A model generated the notes under the pieces. It had not been told where the DNA came from. It made no database searches and saw only the letters and a program-made list of their open reading frames with translations. DNA of 64,000 bases, from the NCBI RefSeq assembly GCF_016741775.1, contig NZ_JAERRK010000010.1:62001-126000 (forward strand), read 5' to 3'. Positions 1 through 8,145 of this stretch are shown here, one piece after another; within the stretch, counting starts at the first letter, position 1, and each line of letters opens with the position of its first letter. Source of the stretch: Streptomyces actinomycinicus. Its GTDB lineage: Bacteria; Actinomycetota; Actinomycetes; Streptomycetales; Streptomycetaceae. Position numbers and translations under genes: made by a program.

Positions 1-1055
1 ACGTGGACGAGCCCGTCGGCGACCGGGACGGCGAGCAGGGCGTAGGCGGGCAGCAGGAAGCGGGGTGCCGCGTAGCCGATCAGGAACAGGTAGGGGAACG
101 CGGCCGTCGCCGCGCAGGCGAGCGGCAGCGCCGTGGCCCCGGTGCGCCGGGCGCGGACCGCGACGGCCAGTCCGAGCGCGGCGAGCAGCGGCAGCGCGTA
201 CCACCAGACGGTGACCAGGGGGTGGGGCAGGCCGCCGGTGCAGGGCCGGCACAGGGTCCGCCCGGCGAGACTGCGCAACTGGTCGTCGACGGCGAGGTGC
301 CAGCCGAGTCCGCCCTGGATGGCCGAGCCGTCGGACAGCCGGCGCGCGAGGCCGCCGTAGCGCGTGAACGCCTCCACGATCCACTGCGCGGCGCCCACGG
401 CGAGGCCGGCCAGCAGGACGAGCAGCGCGCGCCGGCGGCGGCGTGCCAAGCCCAGGGCGAGCAGCGGCAGGGCCGCCCAGACCGCGTCCACGGGCCGCAT
501 CCACGCCATCAGCGCGGCGCTCGCGGCCAGCCCCGCGAGCGGTGCGCGGCCGTCGTCGGCGCGCAGGAAGCAGCCGACGGCGGTGAGGGCGCCCACGGCG
601 ACCCAGTAGTTGGGCATGGCCTGCGGGCCGTAGAAGAGTGTCACCCACAGGGAGGCCGAGAGGGCGCCGGCGAGCGCGAGGACGCGGCCCGGGAACAGGC
701 CCCGCCAGGCTCGCAGCGCCACGTACAGGGCGACACCGGACAGCACGGCGAGGAAGATCCGCAGCAGGGCGGTGGAGGACGACCAGGCGGCGACGGGCGC
801 GACGAGCAGGGAGACGCCCCGGGCGCGGGGTGCGCTGAAGAAGGCGGCCGGGGCGTGGGCGCTGACCTGGCTGACGTAGACCGTCTCGTCCCAGCCGAGG
901 CCCATCCGCGGGCCGACGAGGAGGAGTTGGGCGAGGGTGAAGGCGGCTGCGACGGCCGCGAGGGGTGCGGTGGCGCGGGCCGGCGTGCGGTCCGCGGGCG
1001 CCGGTAGCGCGCGCCGGAGGCCGGCCCGCGGGGCGTATCTGCTGCCGGTCATCAT
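1..1055 (-). CDS. Integral membrane GT-C-type glycosyltransferase (partial, 3' end beyond window)
   Basis: This is an open frame with no stop from about 1055 to the left edge (351 codons seen), so the C-terminus is missing. The protein is a chain of hydrophobic helices; the first lies at about residues 31-48. The loop after it holds Gly-Trp-Asp-Glu (about 54-57), matching the acidic pair that lipid-linked-sugar GT-C transferases carry in their first extracytoplasmic loop. Later helices contain a conserved-looking AxxxWMRPVDAVWA stretch. It probably transfers a sugar from a polyprenyl phosphate donor outside the membrane; the acceptor is unknown. GTG, ATG and ATG lie in frame at 1058, 1055 and 1052, behind a GGGAAGAG-like ribosome site. 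It is divergent from the BlaI gene. Confidence 0.75.
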   Translation of the reverse strand, partial: MMTGSRYAPRAGLRRALPAPADRTPARATAPLAAVAAAFTLAQLLLVGPRMGLGWDETVYVSQVSAHAPAAFFSAPRARGVSLLVAPVAAWSSSTALLRIFLAVLSGVALYVALRAWRGLFPGRVLALAGALSASLWVTLFYGPQAMPNYWVAVGALTAVGCFLRADDGRAPLAGLAASAALMAWMRPVDAVWAALPLLALGLARRRRRALLVLLAGLAVGAAQWIVEAFTRYGGLARRLSDGSAIQGGLGWHLAVDDQLRSLAGRTLCRPCTGGLPHPLVTVWWYALPLLAALGLAVAVRARRTGATALPLACAATAAFPYLFLIGYAAPRFLLPAYALLAVPVADGLVH

Positions 1056-1213
1056 CACCGCTCTTCCCGACCGCGACCGCTCGCCGCGCCCCTCCCCGGA
1101 GCGGAGGCGCGACCCGGATTCGGGAAAATACCCATAAATCATCGAGAATTGCGTGGTTCTCCGGGACGGTACGGCCATCCGGCCGACGGCCCTACGCGCT
1201 GTAAGGTTGGGAC
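1056..1213. promoter_or_regulatory. Divergent promoter region, GT-C gene / BlaI-like gene
   Basis: This 158-bp spacer separates two divergent starts. It includes a locally AT-richer patch at about 1125-1152, unusual for this window, where promoter elements would be expected. BlaI-type repressors commonly bind a dyad in their own promoter. I see no convincing long dyad, so no operator is claimed. Confidence 0.4.
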
Positions 1214-1597
1214 ATGGCTGGCACAGGGTCCCGCGGCAGGGTGGAGCGGCGCAGCGCCGGGGCGCTGGAGAACGAGGTGCTGGCCGTGCTCTGGGCCACC
1301 GAACGGCCGCTGACCCCGGCGGAGGTCCAGGCCGGGATAGACGGCGGCCTCGCGTACAACACGGTGCACACGATCCTCAAGCGGCTCTACGACAAGGGCC
1401 TGGTGCTGCGCGACGCCGACGGGCGGCGCGGCGCGTACCGGCCGGCCAAGAACGCGGCCCAGCTGACCGCCGAGGCGATGCACGAGGCGCTGGACCGGGG
1501 CCCGGACCCGATCGCCGCGCTCCAGCACTTCGTGAGGGGCCTGAGTGCCGAGGAGGAGCGGGCCCTGCGGGCGTTGCTGGCCGATGGTGACTTGTGA
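1214..1597 (+). CDS. BlaI/MecI/CopY-family transcriptional repressor
   Basis: A 127-residue protein, the usual size of the family. Residues about 12-80 form a winged helix with the family's LENEVLAVLW opening, an AEVQAGI helix and the YNTVHTILKRLYDKGLV recognition segment; the rest is the dimerisation helix bundle. BlaI/MecI proteins are repressors inactivated through an M56 membrane protease, usually encoded next door. Here neither neighbour is an M56 protease: upstream is a GT-C transferase, downstream a convergent GH65 gene. It is therefore a solitary copy, and its target and inducer are unknown. The ATG start follows a weak GGTTGGGAC site. Confidence 0.88.
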   Translation: MAGTGSRGRVERRSAGALENEVLAVLWATERPLTPAEVQAGIDGGLAYNTVHTILKRLYDKGLVLRDADGRRGAYRPAKNAAQLTAEAMHEALDRGPDPIAALQHFVRGLSAEEERALRALLADGDL

Positions 1598-1652
1598 GGT
1601 TCGCGCGGCAGGCGTGCGGGCCGCGCCCCGGGTGCGGGCCGTCCATGGCTGA

Positions 1653-1724
1653 TCGCACGGCTCCCCGCGCCCCTCGGGCAGGTCCACATGGGGCATGCCT
1701 GAGGCGCGCGGGGAGAACTGCGCG
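1653..1724. terminator. Long imperfect inverted repeat between convergent genes
   Basis: The left arm (about 1653-1682, containing CTCCCCGCGCCCCT) pairs imperfectly with the right arm (about 1693-1724, containing GGCGCGCGGGGAGAACTG). It lies between the stop of the BlaI-like gene and the stop of the GH65 gene. The C/G-rich 'CCCCGCGCCCC' core with its inverted copy resembles a palindrome I know as frequent downstream of Streptomyces genes. It is likely a bidirectional terminator or RNA-end hairpin. Confidence 0.55.
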
Positions 1725-1778
1725 AAGCGGCCACGGCCGCGCCCCCGCGGCACTCAGCCACCCACGGCGAAGAGGGGC

Positions 1779-4133
1779 TCAGCCCCCGTTCGGCGCCCGG
1801 TGCACCGGCTGTTCCGGTGCCGGCCGGCGTGCGACGGGTGGTACGGACCGGACCGCCGGCTCGTCCGTGGCGACCGTCACCGGCTCACCGTGGTGACGGA
1901 GTGTCAGCGGCTCACCGTCCAGGAGCGCGTACGTCACCTTGTCGGCGCCGATGTCCACGCGCAGCCGGCGCCCGCGGAACTGGACGTGGAAGGCCAGGCG
2001 GCGCAGCCGCTCGGGCAGGCGGGGCGCGAAGCGGAGCCGGTCGCCGTCGCGGCGCATGCCGCCGAAGCCGGCGACCAGCGCCATCCAGGTGCCGGCGAGC
2101 GAGGCGATGTGGAGCCCGTCGCGGGTGTTGTGCTCCAGGTCCTGGAGGTCCATCAGCGCGGCCTCGGCCGTGTAGGCGTGGGCGAGTTCCAGGTGGCCCG
2201 TCTGGGCGGCGATGACGGCCTGGCAGCAGGCGGACAGGGAGGAGTCGCGCACGGTGAGCGGCTCGTAGTAGGCGAAGTTACGGGCGATCTGCTCCTCGTC
2301 GTGCTCGCTCTCGAACCAGTCGCCGCACGTGTACATCGCCAGCACCAGGTCGGCCTGCTTGACGACCTGCTTGCGGTAGAGGTCGAAGTAGGGGAAGTGG
2401 AGGAGCAGCGGGTACTGGTCGGCGCGGGTGCCGGCGAAGTCCCAGCGCTGGTAGCGGGTGAAGCCGGCGTGCTGCTCGTGGACGCCGAGTTCGGCGTTGA
2501 AGGGGATGTGCATGGCGTCGGCGGCGTCCCGCCAGGCCGCGCTCTCCTCCTCGTCCACGCCGAGCCGCCGCGCCTCACGCGGGTGGCGTTCCACGGCGTC
2601 GGCCGCGGCGAGCAGGTTCTGACGGGCCATCAGATTGGTGTAGGTGTTGTCGTCGGCGACCGCGCTGTACTCGTCGGGGCCGGTGACGCCGTCGAGGTGG
2701 AAGACGCCGTGGGTGTCGTGGTGACCCAGAGACCGCCACAGCCGGGCGGTCTCCACCAGAAGCTCCACGCCGGCCTCCCGCTCGAAGGCGCTGTCGCCGG
2801 TGGCCTCGACGTACCGGACGACGGCGTCGGCTATGCCGGCGTTCACGTGGAAGGCGGCGGTGCCGGCCGGCCAGTACGCCGAGCCCTCGGGCCCGGCGAT
2901 GGTGCGCCAGGGGAACGCGGCCCCGGCGAGCCCCAGCTGGGCGGCGCGTTCGCGGGCCTCGTCCAGGGTGCTGTGCCGCCAGCGCAGGGCTTCGGCGACG
3001 GCCTGGGGTGCGGTGTGGGTGAGCACGGGCAGCACGAACATCTCGGTGTCCCAGAACGCGTGGCCGTCGTAGCCGGAGCCGGTCAGCCCCTTCGCCGGGA
3101 TCGCGCGCCGCTCGGCGCGGGCGCCGGCCTGCAGGACGTGGAAGAGGGCGAACCGGGCAGCCTGCTGGATCTCCTCGTCGCCCTCGACCTCGACGTCGGC
3201 GCGGGCCCAGAAGTCGTCCAGGCAGGCCCGCTGGTCGTCGAGCAGGCCCTGCCAGCCGTCGTGCGCGGCGGCGGCGAGCGCGGCGTCGACCTGGTCGGCC
3301 ATCGCGGGCAGGGACCGGGTGCCGGACCAGCCGTGCGCGACGAGCTTCTCCACCCGCAGGGTCTGTCCGGGCTCCAGGACGGAGGTGACGGTCAGCCGGG
3401 CCACGTCGATGCCGCTCTCGCTGCGGCTGGTGGTGCGTTCGGGGCCGGTGACGACGTGGTCGGCGGCCACGGCGACCCGCAGGCCGCTGCGCCGGGTGCG
3501 GTGCACGAGCCGCAGCCGGTCGCCGGAGGCGAAGCCGTCCTCCTGCTCCAGCGGTGACTTCAGGGCCTTCGCCGCGCGCGGGTCGCCGTCGGGCTCGGGC
3601 AGGCTCTCGTTGGCGACCAGCTCGGACTGGATCACCACCCGGCTGCGGCTGCCGACCGCCTCCACCTCGTACGCCACCGCGGCCACTGCCCGCTGGGTCA
3701 GCGAGACCAGCCGGGTGGAGCGCACCCGGACGGTCGAGCCGGCCGGGGAGGTCCACTCACAGGTCCGCTCCAGCACCCCGCGGCGCAGGTCCAGGACGCG
3801 TTCATGGCTGACGAGCCGGCCGTAGCGCAGGTCGAACGGCTCGTCGTCGACCAGCAGCCGGAGGATCTTGCCGTTGGTGACGTCGATGACGGTCTGCCCG
3901 GACTCCGGGTAGCCGTAGCCGGCTTCCGCGTACGGCAGGGGGTGCACCTCGTGGACGCCGTTGAGGTAGCTGCCGGGCAGGCCGTGGGGTTCGCCCTCGT
4001 CCAGGTTGCCGCGCCAGCCGACGTGTCCGTTGGACAGGGCGAACACGGACTCGCTCTGGGCGAGTACGCCGAGGTCCAGCGAGGTCTCCCGCACGGTCCA
4101 CGGTTCGACGGCGTACGACCGGTCGGTGATCAC
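1779..4133 (-). CDS. Glycoside hydrolase family 65 phosphorylase (maltose/trehalose/kojibiose-phosphorylase type)
   Basis: 784 residues, the normal GH65 length. In order: an N-terminal beta-sandwich (about 1-270), a linker, the (alpha/alpha)6 catalytic barrel (about 320-680) and a small C-terminal beta domain. The motif DGVTGPDEYS places the catalytic acid at about Glu488, equivalent to the glutamate of characterised maltose phosphorylases; the phosphate-site region HNTRDGLHIASLAGTW is also present. These enzymes split alpha-disaccharides with phosphate to beta-glucose-1-phosphate and glucose. The GTG start overlaps the stop of the upstream beta-phosphoglucomutase gene by 4 bp, and that enzyme uses exactly this product. 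The disaccharide used cannot be read from the sequence. Cytoplasmic; no signal peptide. Confidence 0.9.
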   Translation of the reverse strand: MITDRSYAVEPWTVRETSLDLGVLAQSESVFALSNGHVGWRGNLDEGEPHGLPGSYLNGVHEVHPLPYAEAGYGYPESGQTVIDVTNGKILRLLVDDEPFDLRYGRLVSHERVLDLRRGVLERTCEWTSPAGSTVRVRSTRLVSLTQRAVAAVAYEVEAVGSRSRVVIQSELVANESLPEPDGDPRAAKALKSPLEQEDGFASGDRLRLVHRTRRSGLRVAVAADHVVTGPERTTSRSESGIDVARLTVTSVLEPGQTLRVEKLVAHGWSGTRSLPAMADQVDAALAAAAHDGWQGLLDDQRACLDDFWARADVEVEGDEEIQQAARFALFHVLQAGARAERRAIPAKGLTGSGYDGHAFWDTEMFVLPVLTHTAPQAVAEALRWRHSTLDEARERAAQLGLAGAAFPWRTIAGPEGSAYWPAGTAAFHVNAGIADAVVRYVEATGDSAFEREAGVELLVETARLWRSLGHHDTHGVFHLDGVTGPDEYSAVADDNTYTNLMARQNLLAAADAVERHPREARRLGVDEEESAAWRDAADAMHIPFNAELGVHEQHAGFTRYQRWDFAGTRADQYPLLLHFPYFDLYRKQVVKQADLVLAMYTCGDWFESEHDEEQIARNFAYYEPLTVRDSSLSACCQAVIAAQTGHLELAHAYTAEAALMDLQDLEHNTRDGLHIASLAGTWMALVAGFGGMRRDGDRLRFAPRLPERLRRLAFHVQFRGRRLRVDIGADKVTYALLDGEPLTLRHHGEPVTVATDEPAVRSVPPVARRPAPEQPVHRAPNGG

Positions 4134-4870
4134 TGCTTGCCCCCCAGTTCGGCGAGGTCCCGGACGACGGTGTCGGCGCCGTGCGCGTACAGGGCGTCGC
4201 GCTGGCCGGCCCGGTCGACCCCGACGACGTACCCGAAACCGCCCGCGCGGCCGGCGTCCATGCCGGCCAGCGCGTCCTCGAAGACGGCCGCACGGGACGC
4301 CTCGACGCCGAGGTCGCGGGCGGCGGCGAGGAAGGTGTCGGGGCGGGGCTTGCCCGGCAGCTCCCGCTGCGCGGCGACCACACCGTCGATGCGTACGTCG
4401 AAGAAGTGCTCGGCGCCGACGGCGCGCAGCACGTCCCGGCAGTTGGCGCTGGAGGAGACGATCGCGGTGCGCAGCCCTTCGGCGCGGACCGCCTCCAGAT
4501 AGCGCAGCGTGCCCTCGTAGGCCTCGACGCCGCCGGTGCGGATCTTCTCCAGCAGCAGCTCGTTCTTGCGGTTGCCCAGGCCGTGCACGGTGCGGGCGTC
4601 CGGTGGATCGCCGGGGCCGCCCTCGGGCAGGTGGATGCCGCGCGAGTCGAGGAAGGCGCGGACGCCGTCGGCGCGGGGGCGTCCGTCGACGTACTCGTCG
4701 TAGTCGGTGACGGTGTCGAAGGGCCGCCCCTGTTCGCCCTCGTAGTCCTGCAGGAACGCGTCGAACGTCTCCTTCCAGGCCGCCGCGTGCACGACGGCCG
4801 TCCTGGTGACGACGCCGTCGAGGTCGAAGAGACAGGCCTGGATGGTGTCGGGCAGACCGAGCTGAGTCAT
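4130..4870 (-). CDS. HAD-superfamily beta-phosphoglucomutase-like phosphatase/mutase
   Basis: 246 residues. The HAD motif DLDGVV gives nucleophile Asp16 and acid/base Asp18. It is followed by a helical cap (about 25-110), the Ser motif IVSSSANC, a lysine in ELPGKPRPDTF and the acidic motif VFEDALAGMDAG. This layout is typical of subfamily IA beta-phosphoglucomutases, which turn beta-glucose-1-phosphate into glucose-6-phosphate. It is transcribed just ahead of the GH65 gene with a 4-bp GTGA overlap, so the two are translationally coupled and form a short disaccharide-to-glycolysis route. The ATG at 4870 is favoured; an in-frame start a few codons upstream is possible. Confidence 0.88.
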   Translation of the reverse strand: MTQLGLPDTIQACLFDLDGVVTRTAVVHAAAWKETFDAFLQDYEGEQGRPFDTVTDYDEYVDGRPRADGVRAFLDSRGIHLPEGGPGDPPDARTVHGLGNRKNELLLEKIRTGGVEAYEGTLRYLEAVRAEGLRTAIVSSSANCRDVLRAVGAEHFFDVRIDGVVAAQRELPGKPRPDTFLAAARDLGVEASRAAVFEDALAGMDAGRAGGFGYVVGVDRAGQRDALYAHGADTVVRDLAELGGKQ

Positions 4871-4955
4871 ACCCAGGACTGTTCCCCGGTCGTCGGCTCC
4901 CCAGCGGGTGGCGCACGCCACACATGAGACGAACGGACGGTGACAGACTGTCCGC

Positions 4956-5618
4956 GTGCCGCTGACCTTCGACGACCTGCTCATCCGGGCCCGCGCCCTG
5001 CCCCGGGACGGCCGGCGTGCCCTGCTCGGCATCGCGGGCAGCCCCGGTGCGGGCAAGACGACACTGGCCGAGCACCTGGTGCGGGCGCTGAACGCCGAAG
5101 GGCCGCCGTGGGCGGCGCACGTGCCGATGGACGGCTTCCATCTCGCCGACGCCGAACTGGACCGGCTGGAGCGCCGGGACCGCAAGGGCGCACCGGACAC
5201 CTTCGACGCGGCCGGGTACGCGGCGCTGCTGCGGCGCTTGCGCGAGGAGACCGACGAGGTGGTGTACGCGCCCGGATTCGAGCGGGTGCTGGAGCAGCCG
5301 ATCGCGGGCGCGGTCCCGGTGCCGCCCGAGGCCCGGCTGGTGGTGACCGAGGGCAACTACCTGCTGGTCTCCGGGGGTTCGTGGGCGCGGGTGCGGCCGT
5401 GCCTGGACGAGGTGTGGTTCTGCGAGATCGCCGAGGAGGAGCGGATCCGGCGGCTGCTCGCCCGGCACGAGGAGTTCGGCAAGGCCCGTCCGGCGGCCGT
5501 GGCCTGGGTGCTGGGCACCGACCAGCGCAACGCCGACCTGGTCGCGACGACACGGGAGCGGGCGGACCTCGTGGTGCCGGCCACCGCACTGCCGCCCGCC
5601 GCGTGTTCCGAAGGCTGA
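4956..5618 (+). CDS. Nucleoside/nucleotide kinase family P-loop protein (uridine kinase / PanK-like fold)
   Basis: 220 residues. The Walker A motif GSPGAGKT lies at about 28-35; MDGFHLAD (about 61-68) follows, then VVTEGNYLL (about 129-137), whose Glu sits where the Walker B/acceptor-binding residues of this fold lie. The C-terminal ERIRRLLARHEEFGKARPAAVAWV stretch is the usual lid. These features match the 'nucleoside/nucleotide kinase family' proteins related to phosphoribulokinase/uridine kinase, often called fructose transport system kinases; the phosphoacceptor is unknown. The GTG start has little Shine-Dalgarno signal, so the transcript may be leaderless. It is divergent from the phosphoglucomutase gene (85-bp shared promoter). 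Confidence 0.82.
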   Translation: MPLTFDDLLIRARALPRDGRRALLGIAGSPGAGKTTLAEHLVRALNAEGPPWAAHVPMDGFHLADAELDRLERRDRKGAPDTFDAAGYAALLRRLREETDEVVYAPGFERVLEQPIAGAVPVPPEARLVVTEGNYLLVSGGSWARVRPCLDEVWFCEIAEEERIRRLLARHEEFGKARPAAVAWVLGTDQRNADLVATTRERADLVVPATALPPAACSEG

Positions 5619-6080
5619 CGCCTCGGCCGCCGCACCACCCCACGCCGGAGGCCGGCCGGGAACGAGCGTGGCCGGGCGGGGGCACGACGGTGGCGGGGCC
5701 AGACACGGCGGTGACCGGGCCGGGAACGAGGTGGCGGGGCCGGGCACGAGCGTGACCGGGCCGCGCACGACGGTGGCCGGGCCGCGCACGACGGTGGCGG
5801 GAGTACGCCGGTGGCGGGCTCCGGTCCGTTCCGCGGGCAGGGCGGTCCGCAGACCGGGAGCAGGCCGGTGGCCGGCTCCGGTCCGTCCGGCTGGGCGGTT
5901 CACCTGGATCACGGTGAACCACGACCGGCTGCCGCGCGTACCCGTGTGCACGGCAGAAGGTCTGCCGGTACGACTCGTGCAGCGGTGACGTCTCCGGTGG
6001 CGGGAGCGGTGCGACAGTAGGGCCATGATCAAGCCCCCGAGCGCTTCCGCCGCCGTACGGCCGGTGCCACCCCGAGGCGG
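5619..6080. other. 462-bp spacer without a recognisable gene
   Basis: The space between the P-loop kinase and the GT39 gene is dominated by degenerate 21-bp repeats (5672-5806). A further direct repeat follows: a near-identical 23-bp piece at 5807-5829 and 5864-5886. Open frames here only read the repeats and have no family-like features. The last 100 bp must hold the promoter of the GT39 gene. Confidence 0.6.
5672..5806 (+). repeat. 21-bp degenerate tandem array (about 6 units)
   Basis: The approximate unit is GCGGGGCCGGGCACGACGGT + G. Units differ by a few substitutions, and one is 1-3 bp short. Read in one frame they give 7-residue steps of the kind TVAGPRT. The same heptad and period appear in frame inside the next gene (6933-7091). 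Confidence 0.75.
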
Positions 6081-8066
6081 ATGATGGCGCGCGAACAGCA
6101 CTTGGTCCTCGCACCCGAGGCTCCCGCCGCGAGGCAGGCACGGACGGTCCACGCCCGGCTGCACGCCCGGCTGCGCCGGCACCGGCGCCTGCTGCTGCCG
6201 CTCCTCGTCGTGCTGCTGCTGGCGCAGATGGCGGCGGCGATGGTCACCACGGCCGTCCAGCAGACCCCCACCGTCGACGAGCCGGTGTACGTCGCGACGG
6301 CCGCCGACTACCTGCACGAGCACCGGCTGCGCTACAACCCCGAGCACCCGCCGCTGGGCAAGCTGCTGATCGCGGCCGGGGTGGCGGTGGCGGACCCGCA
6401 CTACGACCCCTCGTACCGCGGCAATCAGGGCCAGGTGGGCCGGCATCTGCTGTACGCGTCGGGCAACGACCCCTGGCGGCTGATGTTCTGGGCTCGGCTG
6501 CCGGTGATCGTGCTGACGCTGCTGTTCGGGCTGGTCGTGTTCGTCTTCGCCCGGGAGCTGGCCGGTGCGCGGGGTGCCCTGGCGGCCCTCGCCCTCTACA
6601 CCTTCTCGCCGGACCTGATCGCCCACGGCTCGCTGGCCACGCTGGACGTCCCGGCGGCCGGGTTCGTGCTGACGTCGGCCTGGCTGGTGTGGCGGGCCCG
6701 GCGCCGGCCCGCCCTGTATCTCCCGGCGGCGGGGGCCGCGCTGGGGGCGGCCGTGGCCACCAAGATGAGCGCGCTGCCGGCGGTGCCGGTGCTGATGACG
6801 CTGGCGGCGGTGTCGGTGACGGCGGCACGTCGGTCCGGGCCGCCGGCACAGGACCGGACGCCCGCACCGTCCCGACCGGCCGGCGAACAGGACCGGACGC
6901 CCGCACCGTCCCCACCGGCCGGCGAACAGGCCCGGGTGACCGGTGCCCGGGGCCGGGCGGCCGGCTTGCTGGACCAGGCGGCCGGCTTGCGGGACCGGGT
7001 CACCGGTGGGCGGGACGGGGCGGCCGGCGTGCCGGGCCAAGTGGCCGGTGTGCGCGGGCGGCTGACCGGTGTGCGGGGGCGGGTGACCGTGGCCCAGGCG
7101 TGGGGGCGGGCGGTCTTCTGGACGCCCGGCTGCCGGTGGCGGCAGGTGTCCGCGGCGCTCGGGGGCGCGGTCGTCGTGGCGGCCGTGGCGGTCGTCGTCG
7201 TATGGGCCGCGTACCTGGCCGTCGACCCCCGGCTGCGGTTCCTGCCCGCCGAGCCGGTGCCCACGCTGCACGGGCTGCGCGGGCGGCTGGTGGAGCTGCT
7301 GCCGGTGCCCCCGGCGTACCGGGCCGGGATGCGGGTGCAGTTCCTCCTGGAGGAGCATCCCTGGCAGGGCTTCCTCTTCGGGCACCTGTACACCGGGGCC
7401 CTCTGGTACTACCTGCCGGCCGCCCTGCTGGTGAAGACCCCGCTCGGGCTGCTGGCGCTGGGCGCGGCCGGCGTCGCCGTCGTGCTCGTGCTCCGGCGGC
7501 TGCGGCCCGCGGCGCCGTACCTGCTGCTGCCGCCCCTGGTGCTGCTGGCGGTGGCGATGACGGGGGCGCGGTGCTTCGGGACCCGTTACGCGCTGTTCGT
7601 GCCGATGTTCCTGGCGGTGGCGGCGGCCTGCGTGCTCACGCTGCGCCCGCGGTGGGCGGGGCTGTCGGCCGGTGTGCTGGTGCTGTTCGTGGCGGTGAGT
7701 TCGCTGCGGACCTTCCCGTACTACCTGCCGTACGCGAACGAGGTGGCCGGCGGCCCGGCGAACACCCACCGGCTGCTGCACGACGCCAACGTGGACTGGG
7801 GGCAGGACCTGGGCCGGCTCGCGGACCGGCTGCGGCGGCAGTACCCGGGCGAGCGGGTATGGCTCGTGTACAAGGGCAGCGGTGTGCCCGCGTACTACGG
7901 CATCCACGCCGACGACCCGCGCAAGGTGCCGGCGGAGCGGGTGCACGGGCTGCTGGTGGTGTCGGACTCGTCGGCCGCCAAGGCACGCGGAACGCTCGCC
8001 CGGCTGATCGCGAGCAGTCGGCCGGTCGGCGAGGTGGGCCATTCGATCACCCTCTACCGGAGGTGA
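6081..8066 (+). CDS. GT39-like membrane glycosyltransferase with an inserted repeat segment
   Basis: 661 residues. The first helix is at about 35-55, followed in the first outer loop by TVDEPVYVATAADYL with the acidic pair of protein-mannosyltransferase-type GT-C enzymes. PEHPPLGKLL and SPDLIAHGSLATLDVPA follow, both typical of GT39-like proteins. The C-terminal soluble part has NVDWGQDLGRL and YYGIHADDPRKVP. It probably uses a polyprenyl-phosphate sugar at the outer membrane face. Residues about 258-337 are an atypical insertion: two copies of a 13-residue unit (DRTPAPSxPAGEQ), then 7 heptads of the kind RVTGxRG. The insertion sits between the helix ending near 255 and the next near 360, so it should form a long loop. 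Start: ATG ATG behind GAGG. Confidence 0.85.
   Translation: MMAREQHLVLAPEAPAARQARTVHARLHARLRRHRRLLLPLLVVLLLAQMAAAMVTTAVQQTPTVDEPVYVATAADYLHEHRLRYNPEHPPLGKLLIAAGVAVADPHYDPSYRGNQGQVGRHLLYASGNDPWRLMFWARLPVIVLTLLFGLVVFVFARELAGARGALAALALYTFSPDLIAHGSLATLDVPAAGFVLTSAWLVWRARRRPALYLPAAGAALGAAVATKMSALPAVPVLMTLAAVSVTAARRSGPPAQDRTPAPSRPAGEQDRTPAPSPPAGEQARVTGARGRAAGLLDQAAGLRDRVTGGRDGAAGVPGQVAGVRGRLTGVRGRVTVAQAWGRAVFWTPGCRWRQVSAALGGAVVVAAVAVVVVWAAYLAVDPRLRFLPAEPVPTLHGLRGRLVELLPVPPAYRAGMRVQFLLEEHPWQGFLFGHLYTGALWYYLPAALLVKTPLGLLALGAAGVAVVLVLRRLRPAAPYLLLPPLVLLAVAMTGARCFGTRYALFVPMFLAVAAACVLTLRPRWAGLSAGVLVLFVAVSSLRTFPYYLPYANEVAGGPANTHRLLHDANVDWGQDLGRLADRLRRQYPGERVWLVYKGSGVPAYYGIHADDPRKVPAERVHGLLVVSDSSAAKARGTLARLIASSRPVGEVGHSITLYRR
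6852..7091 (+). repeat. In-frame tandem repeats within the GT39-like gene (39-bp x2, then 21-bp x7)
   Basis: 6852-6890 and 6891-6929 are two nearly identical 39-bp units. From 6933 the period is 21 bp for seven units, with a partial eighth at 7080-7091. Both periods are multiples of three, so the reading frame is kept. The 21-bp unit resembles the array upstream of this gene. Confidence 0.85.
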
Positions 8067-8145
8067 GCCCCGCACCGTCAACCCCCTGGTCACGGCGGGC
8101 GGTGAGCTATGTTGAGTGCTCGTGGCAGAAAAAGGAGGCCGACCG

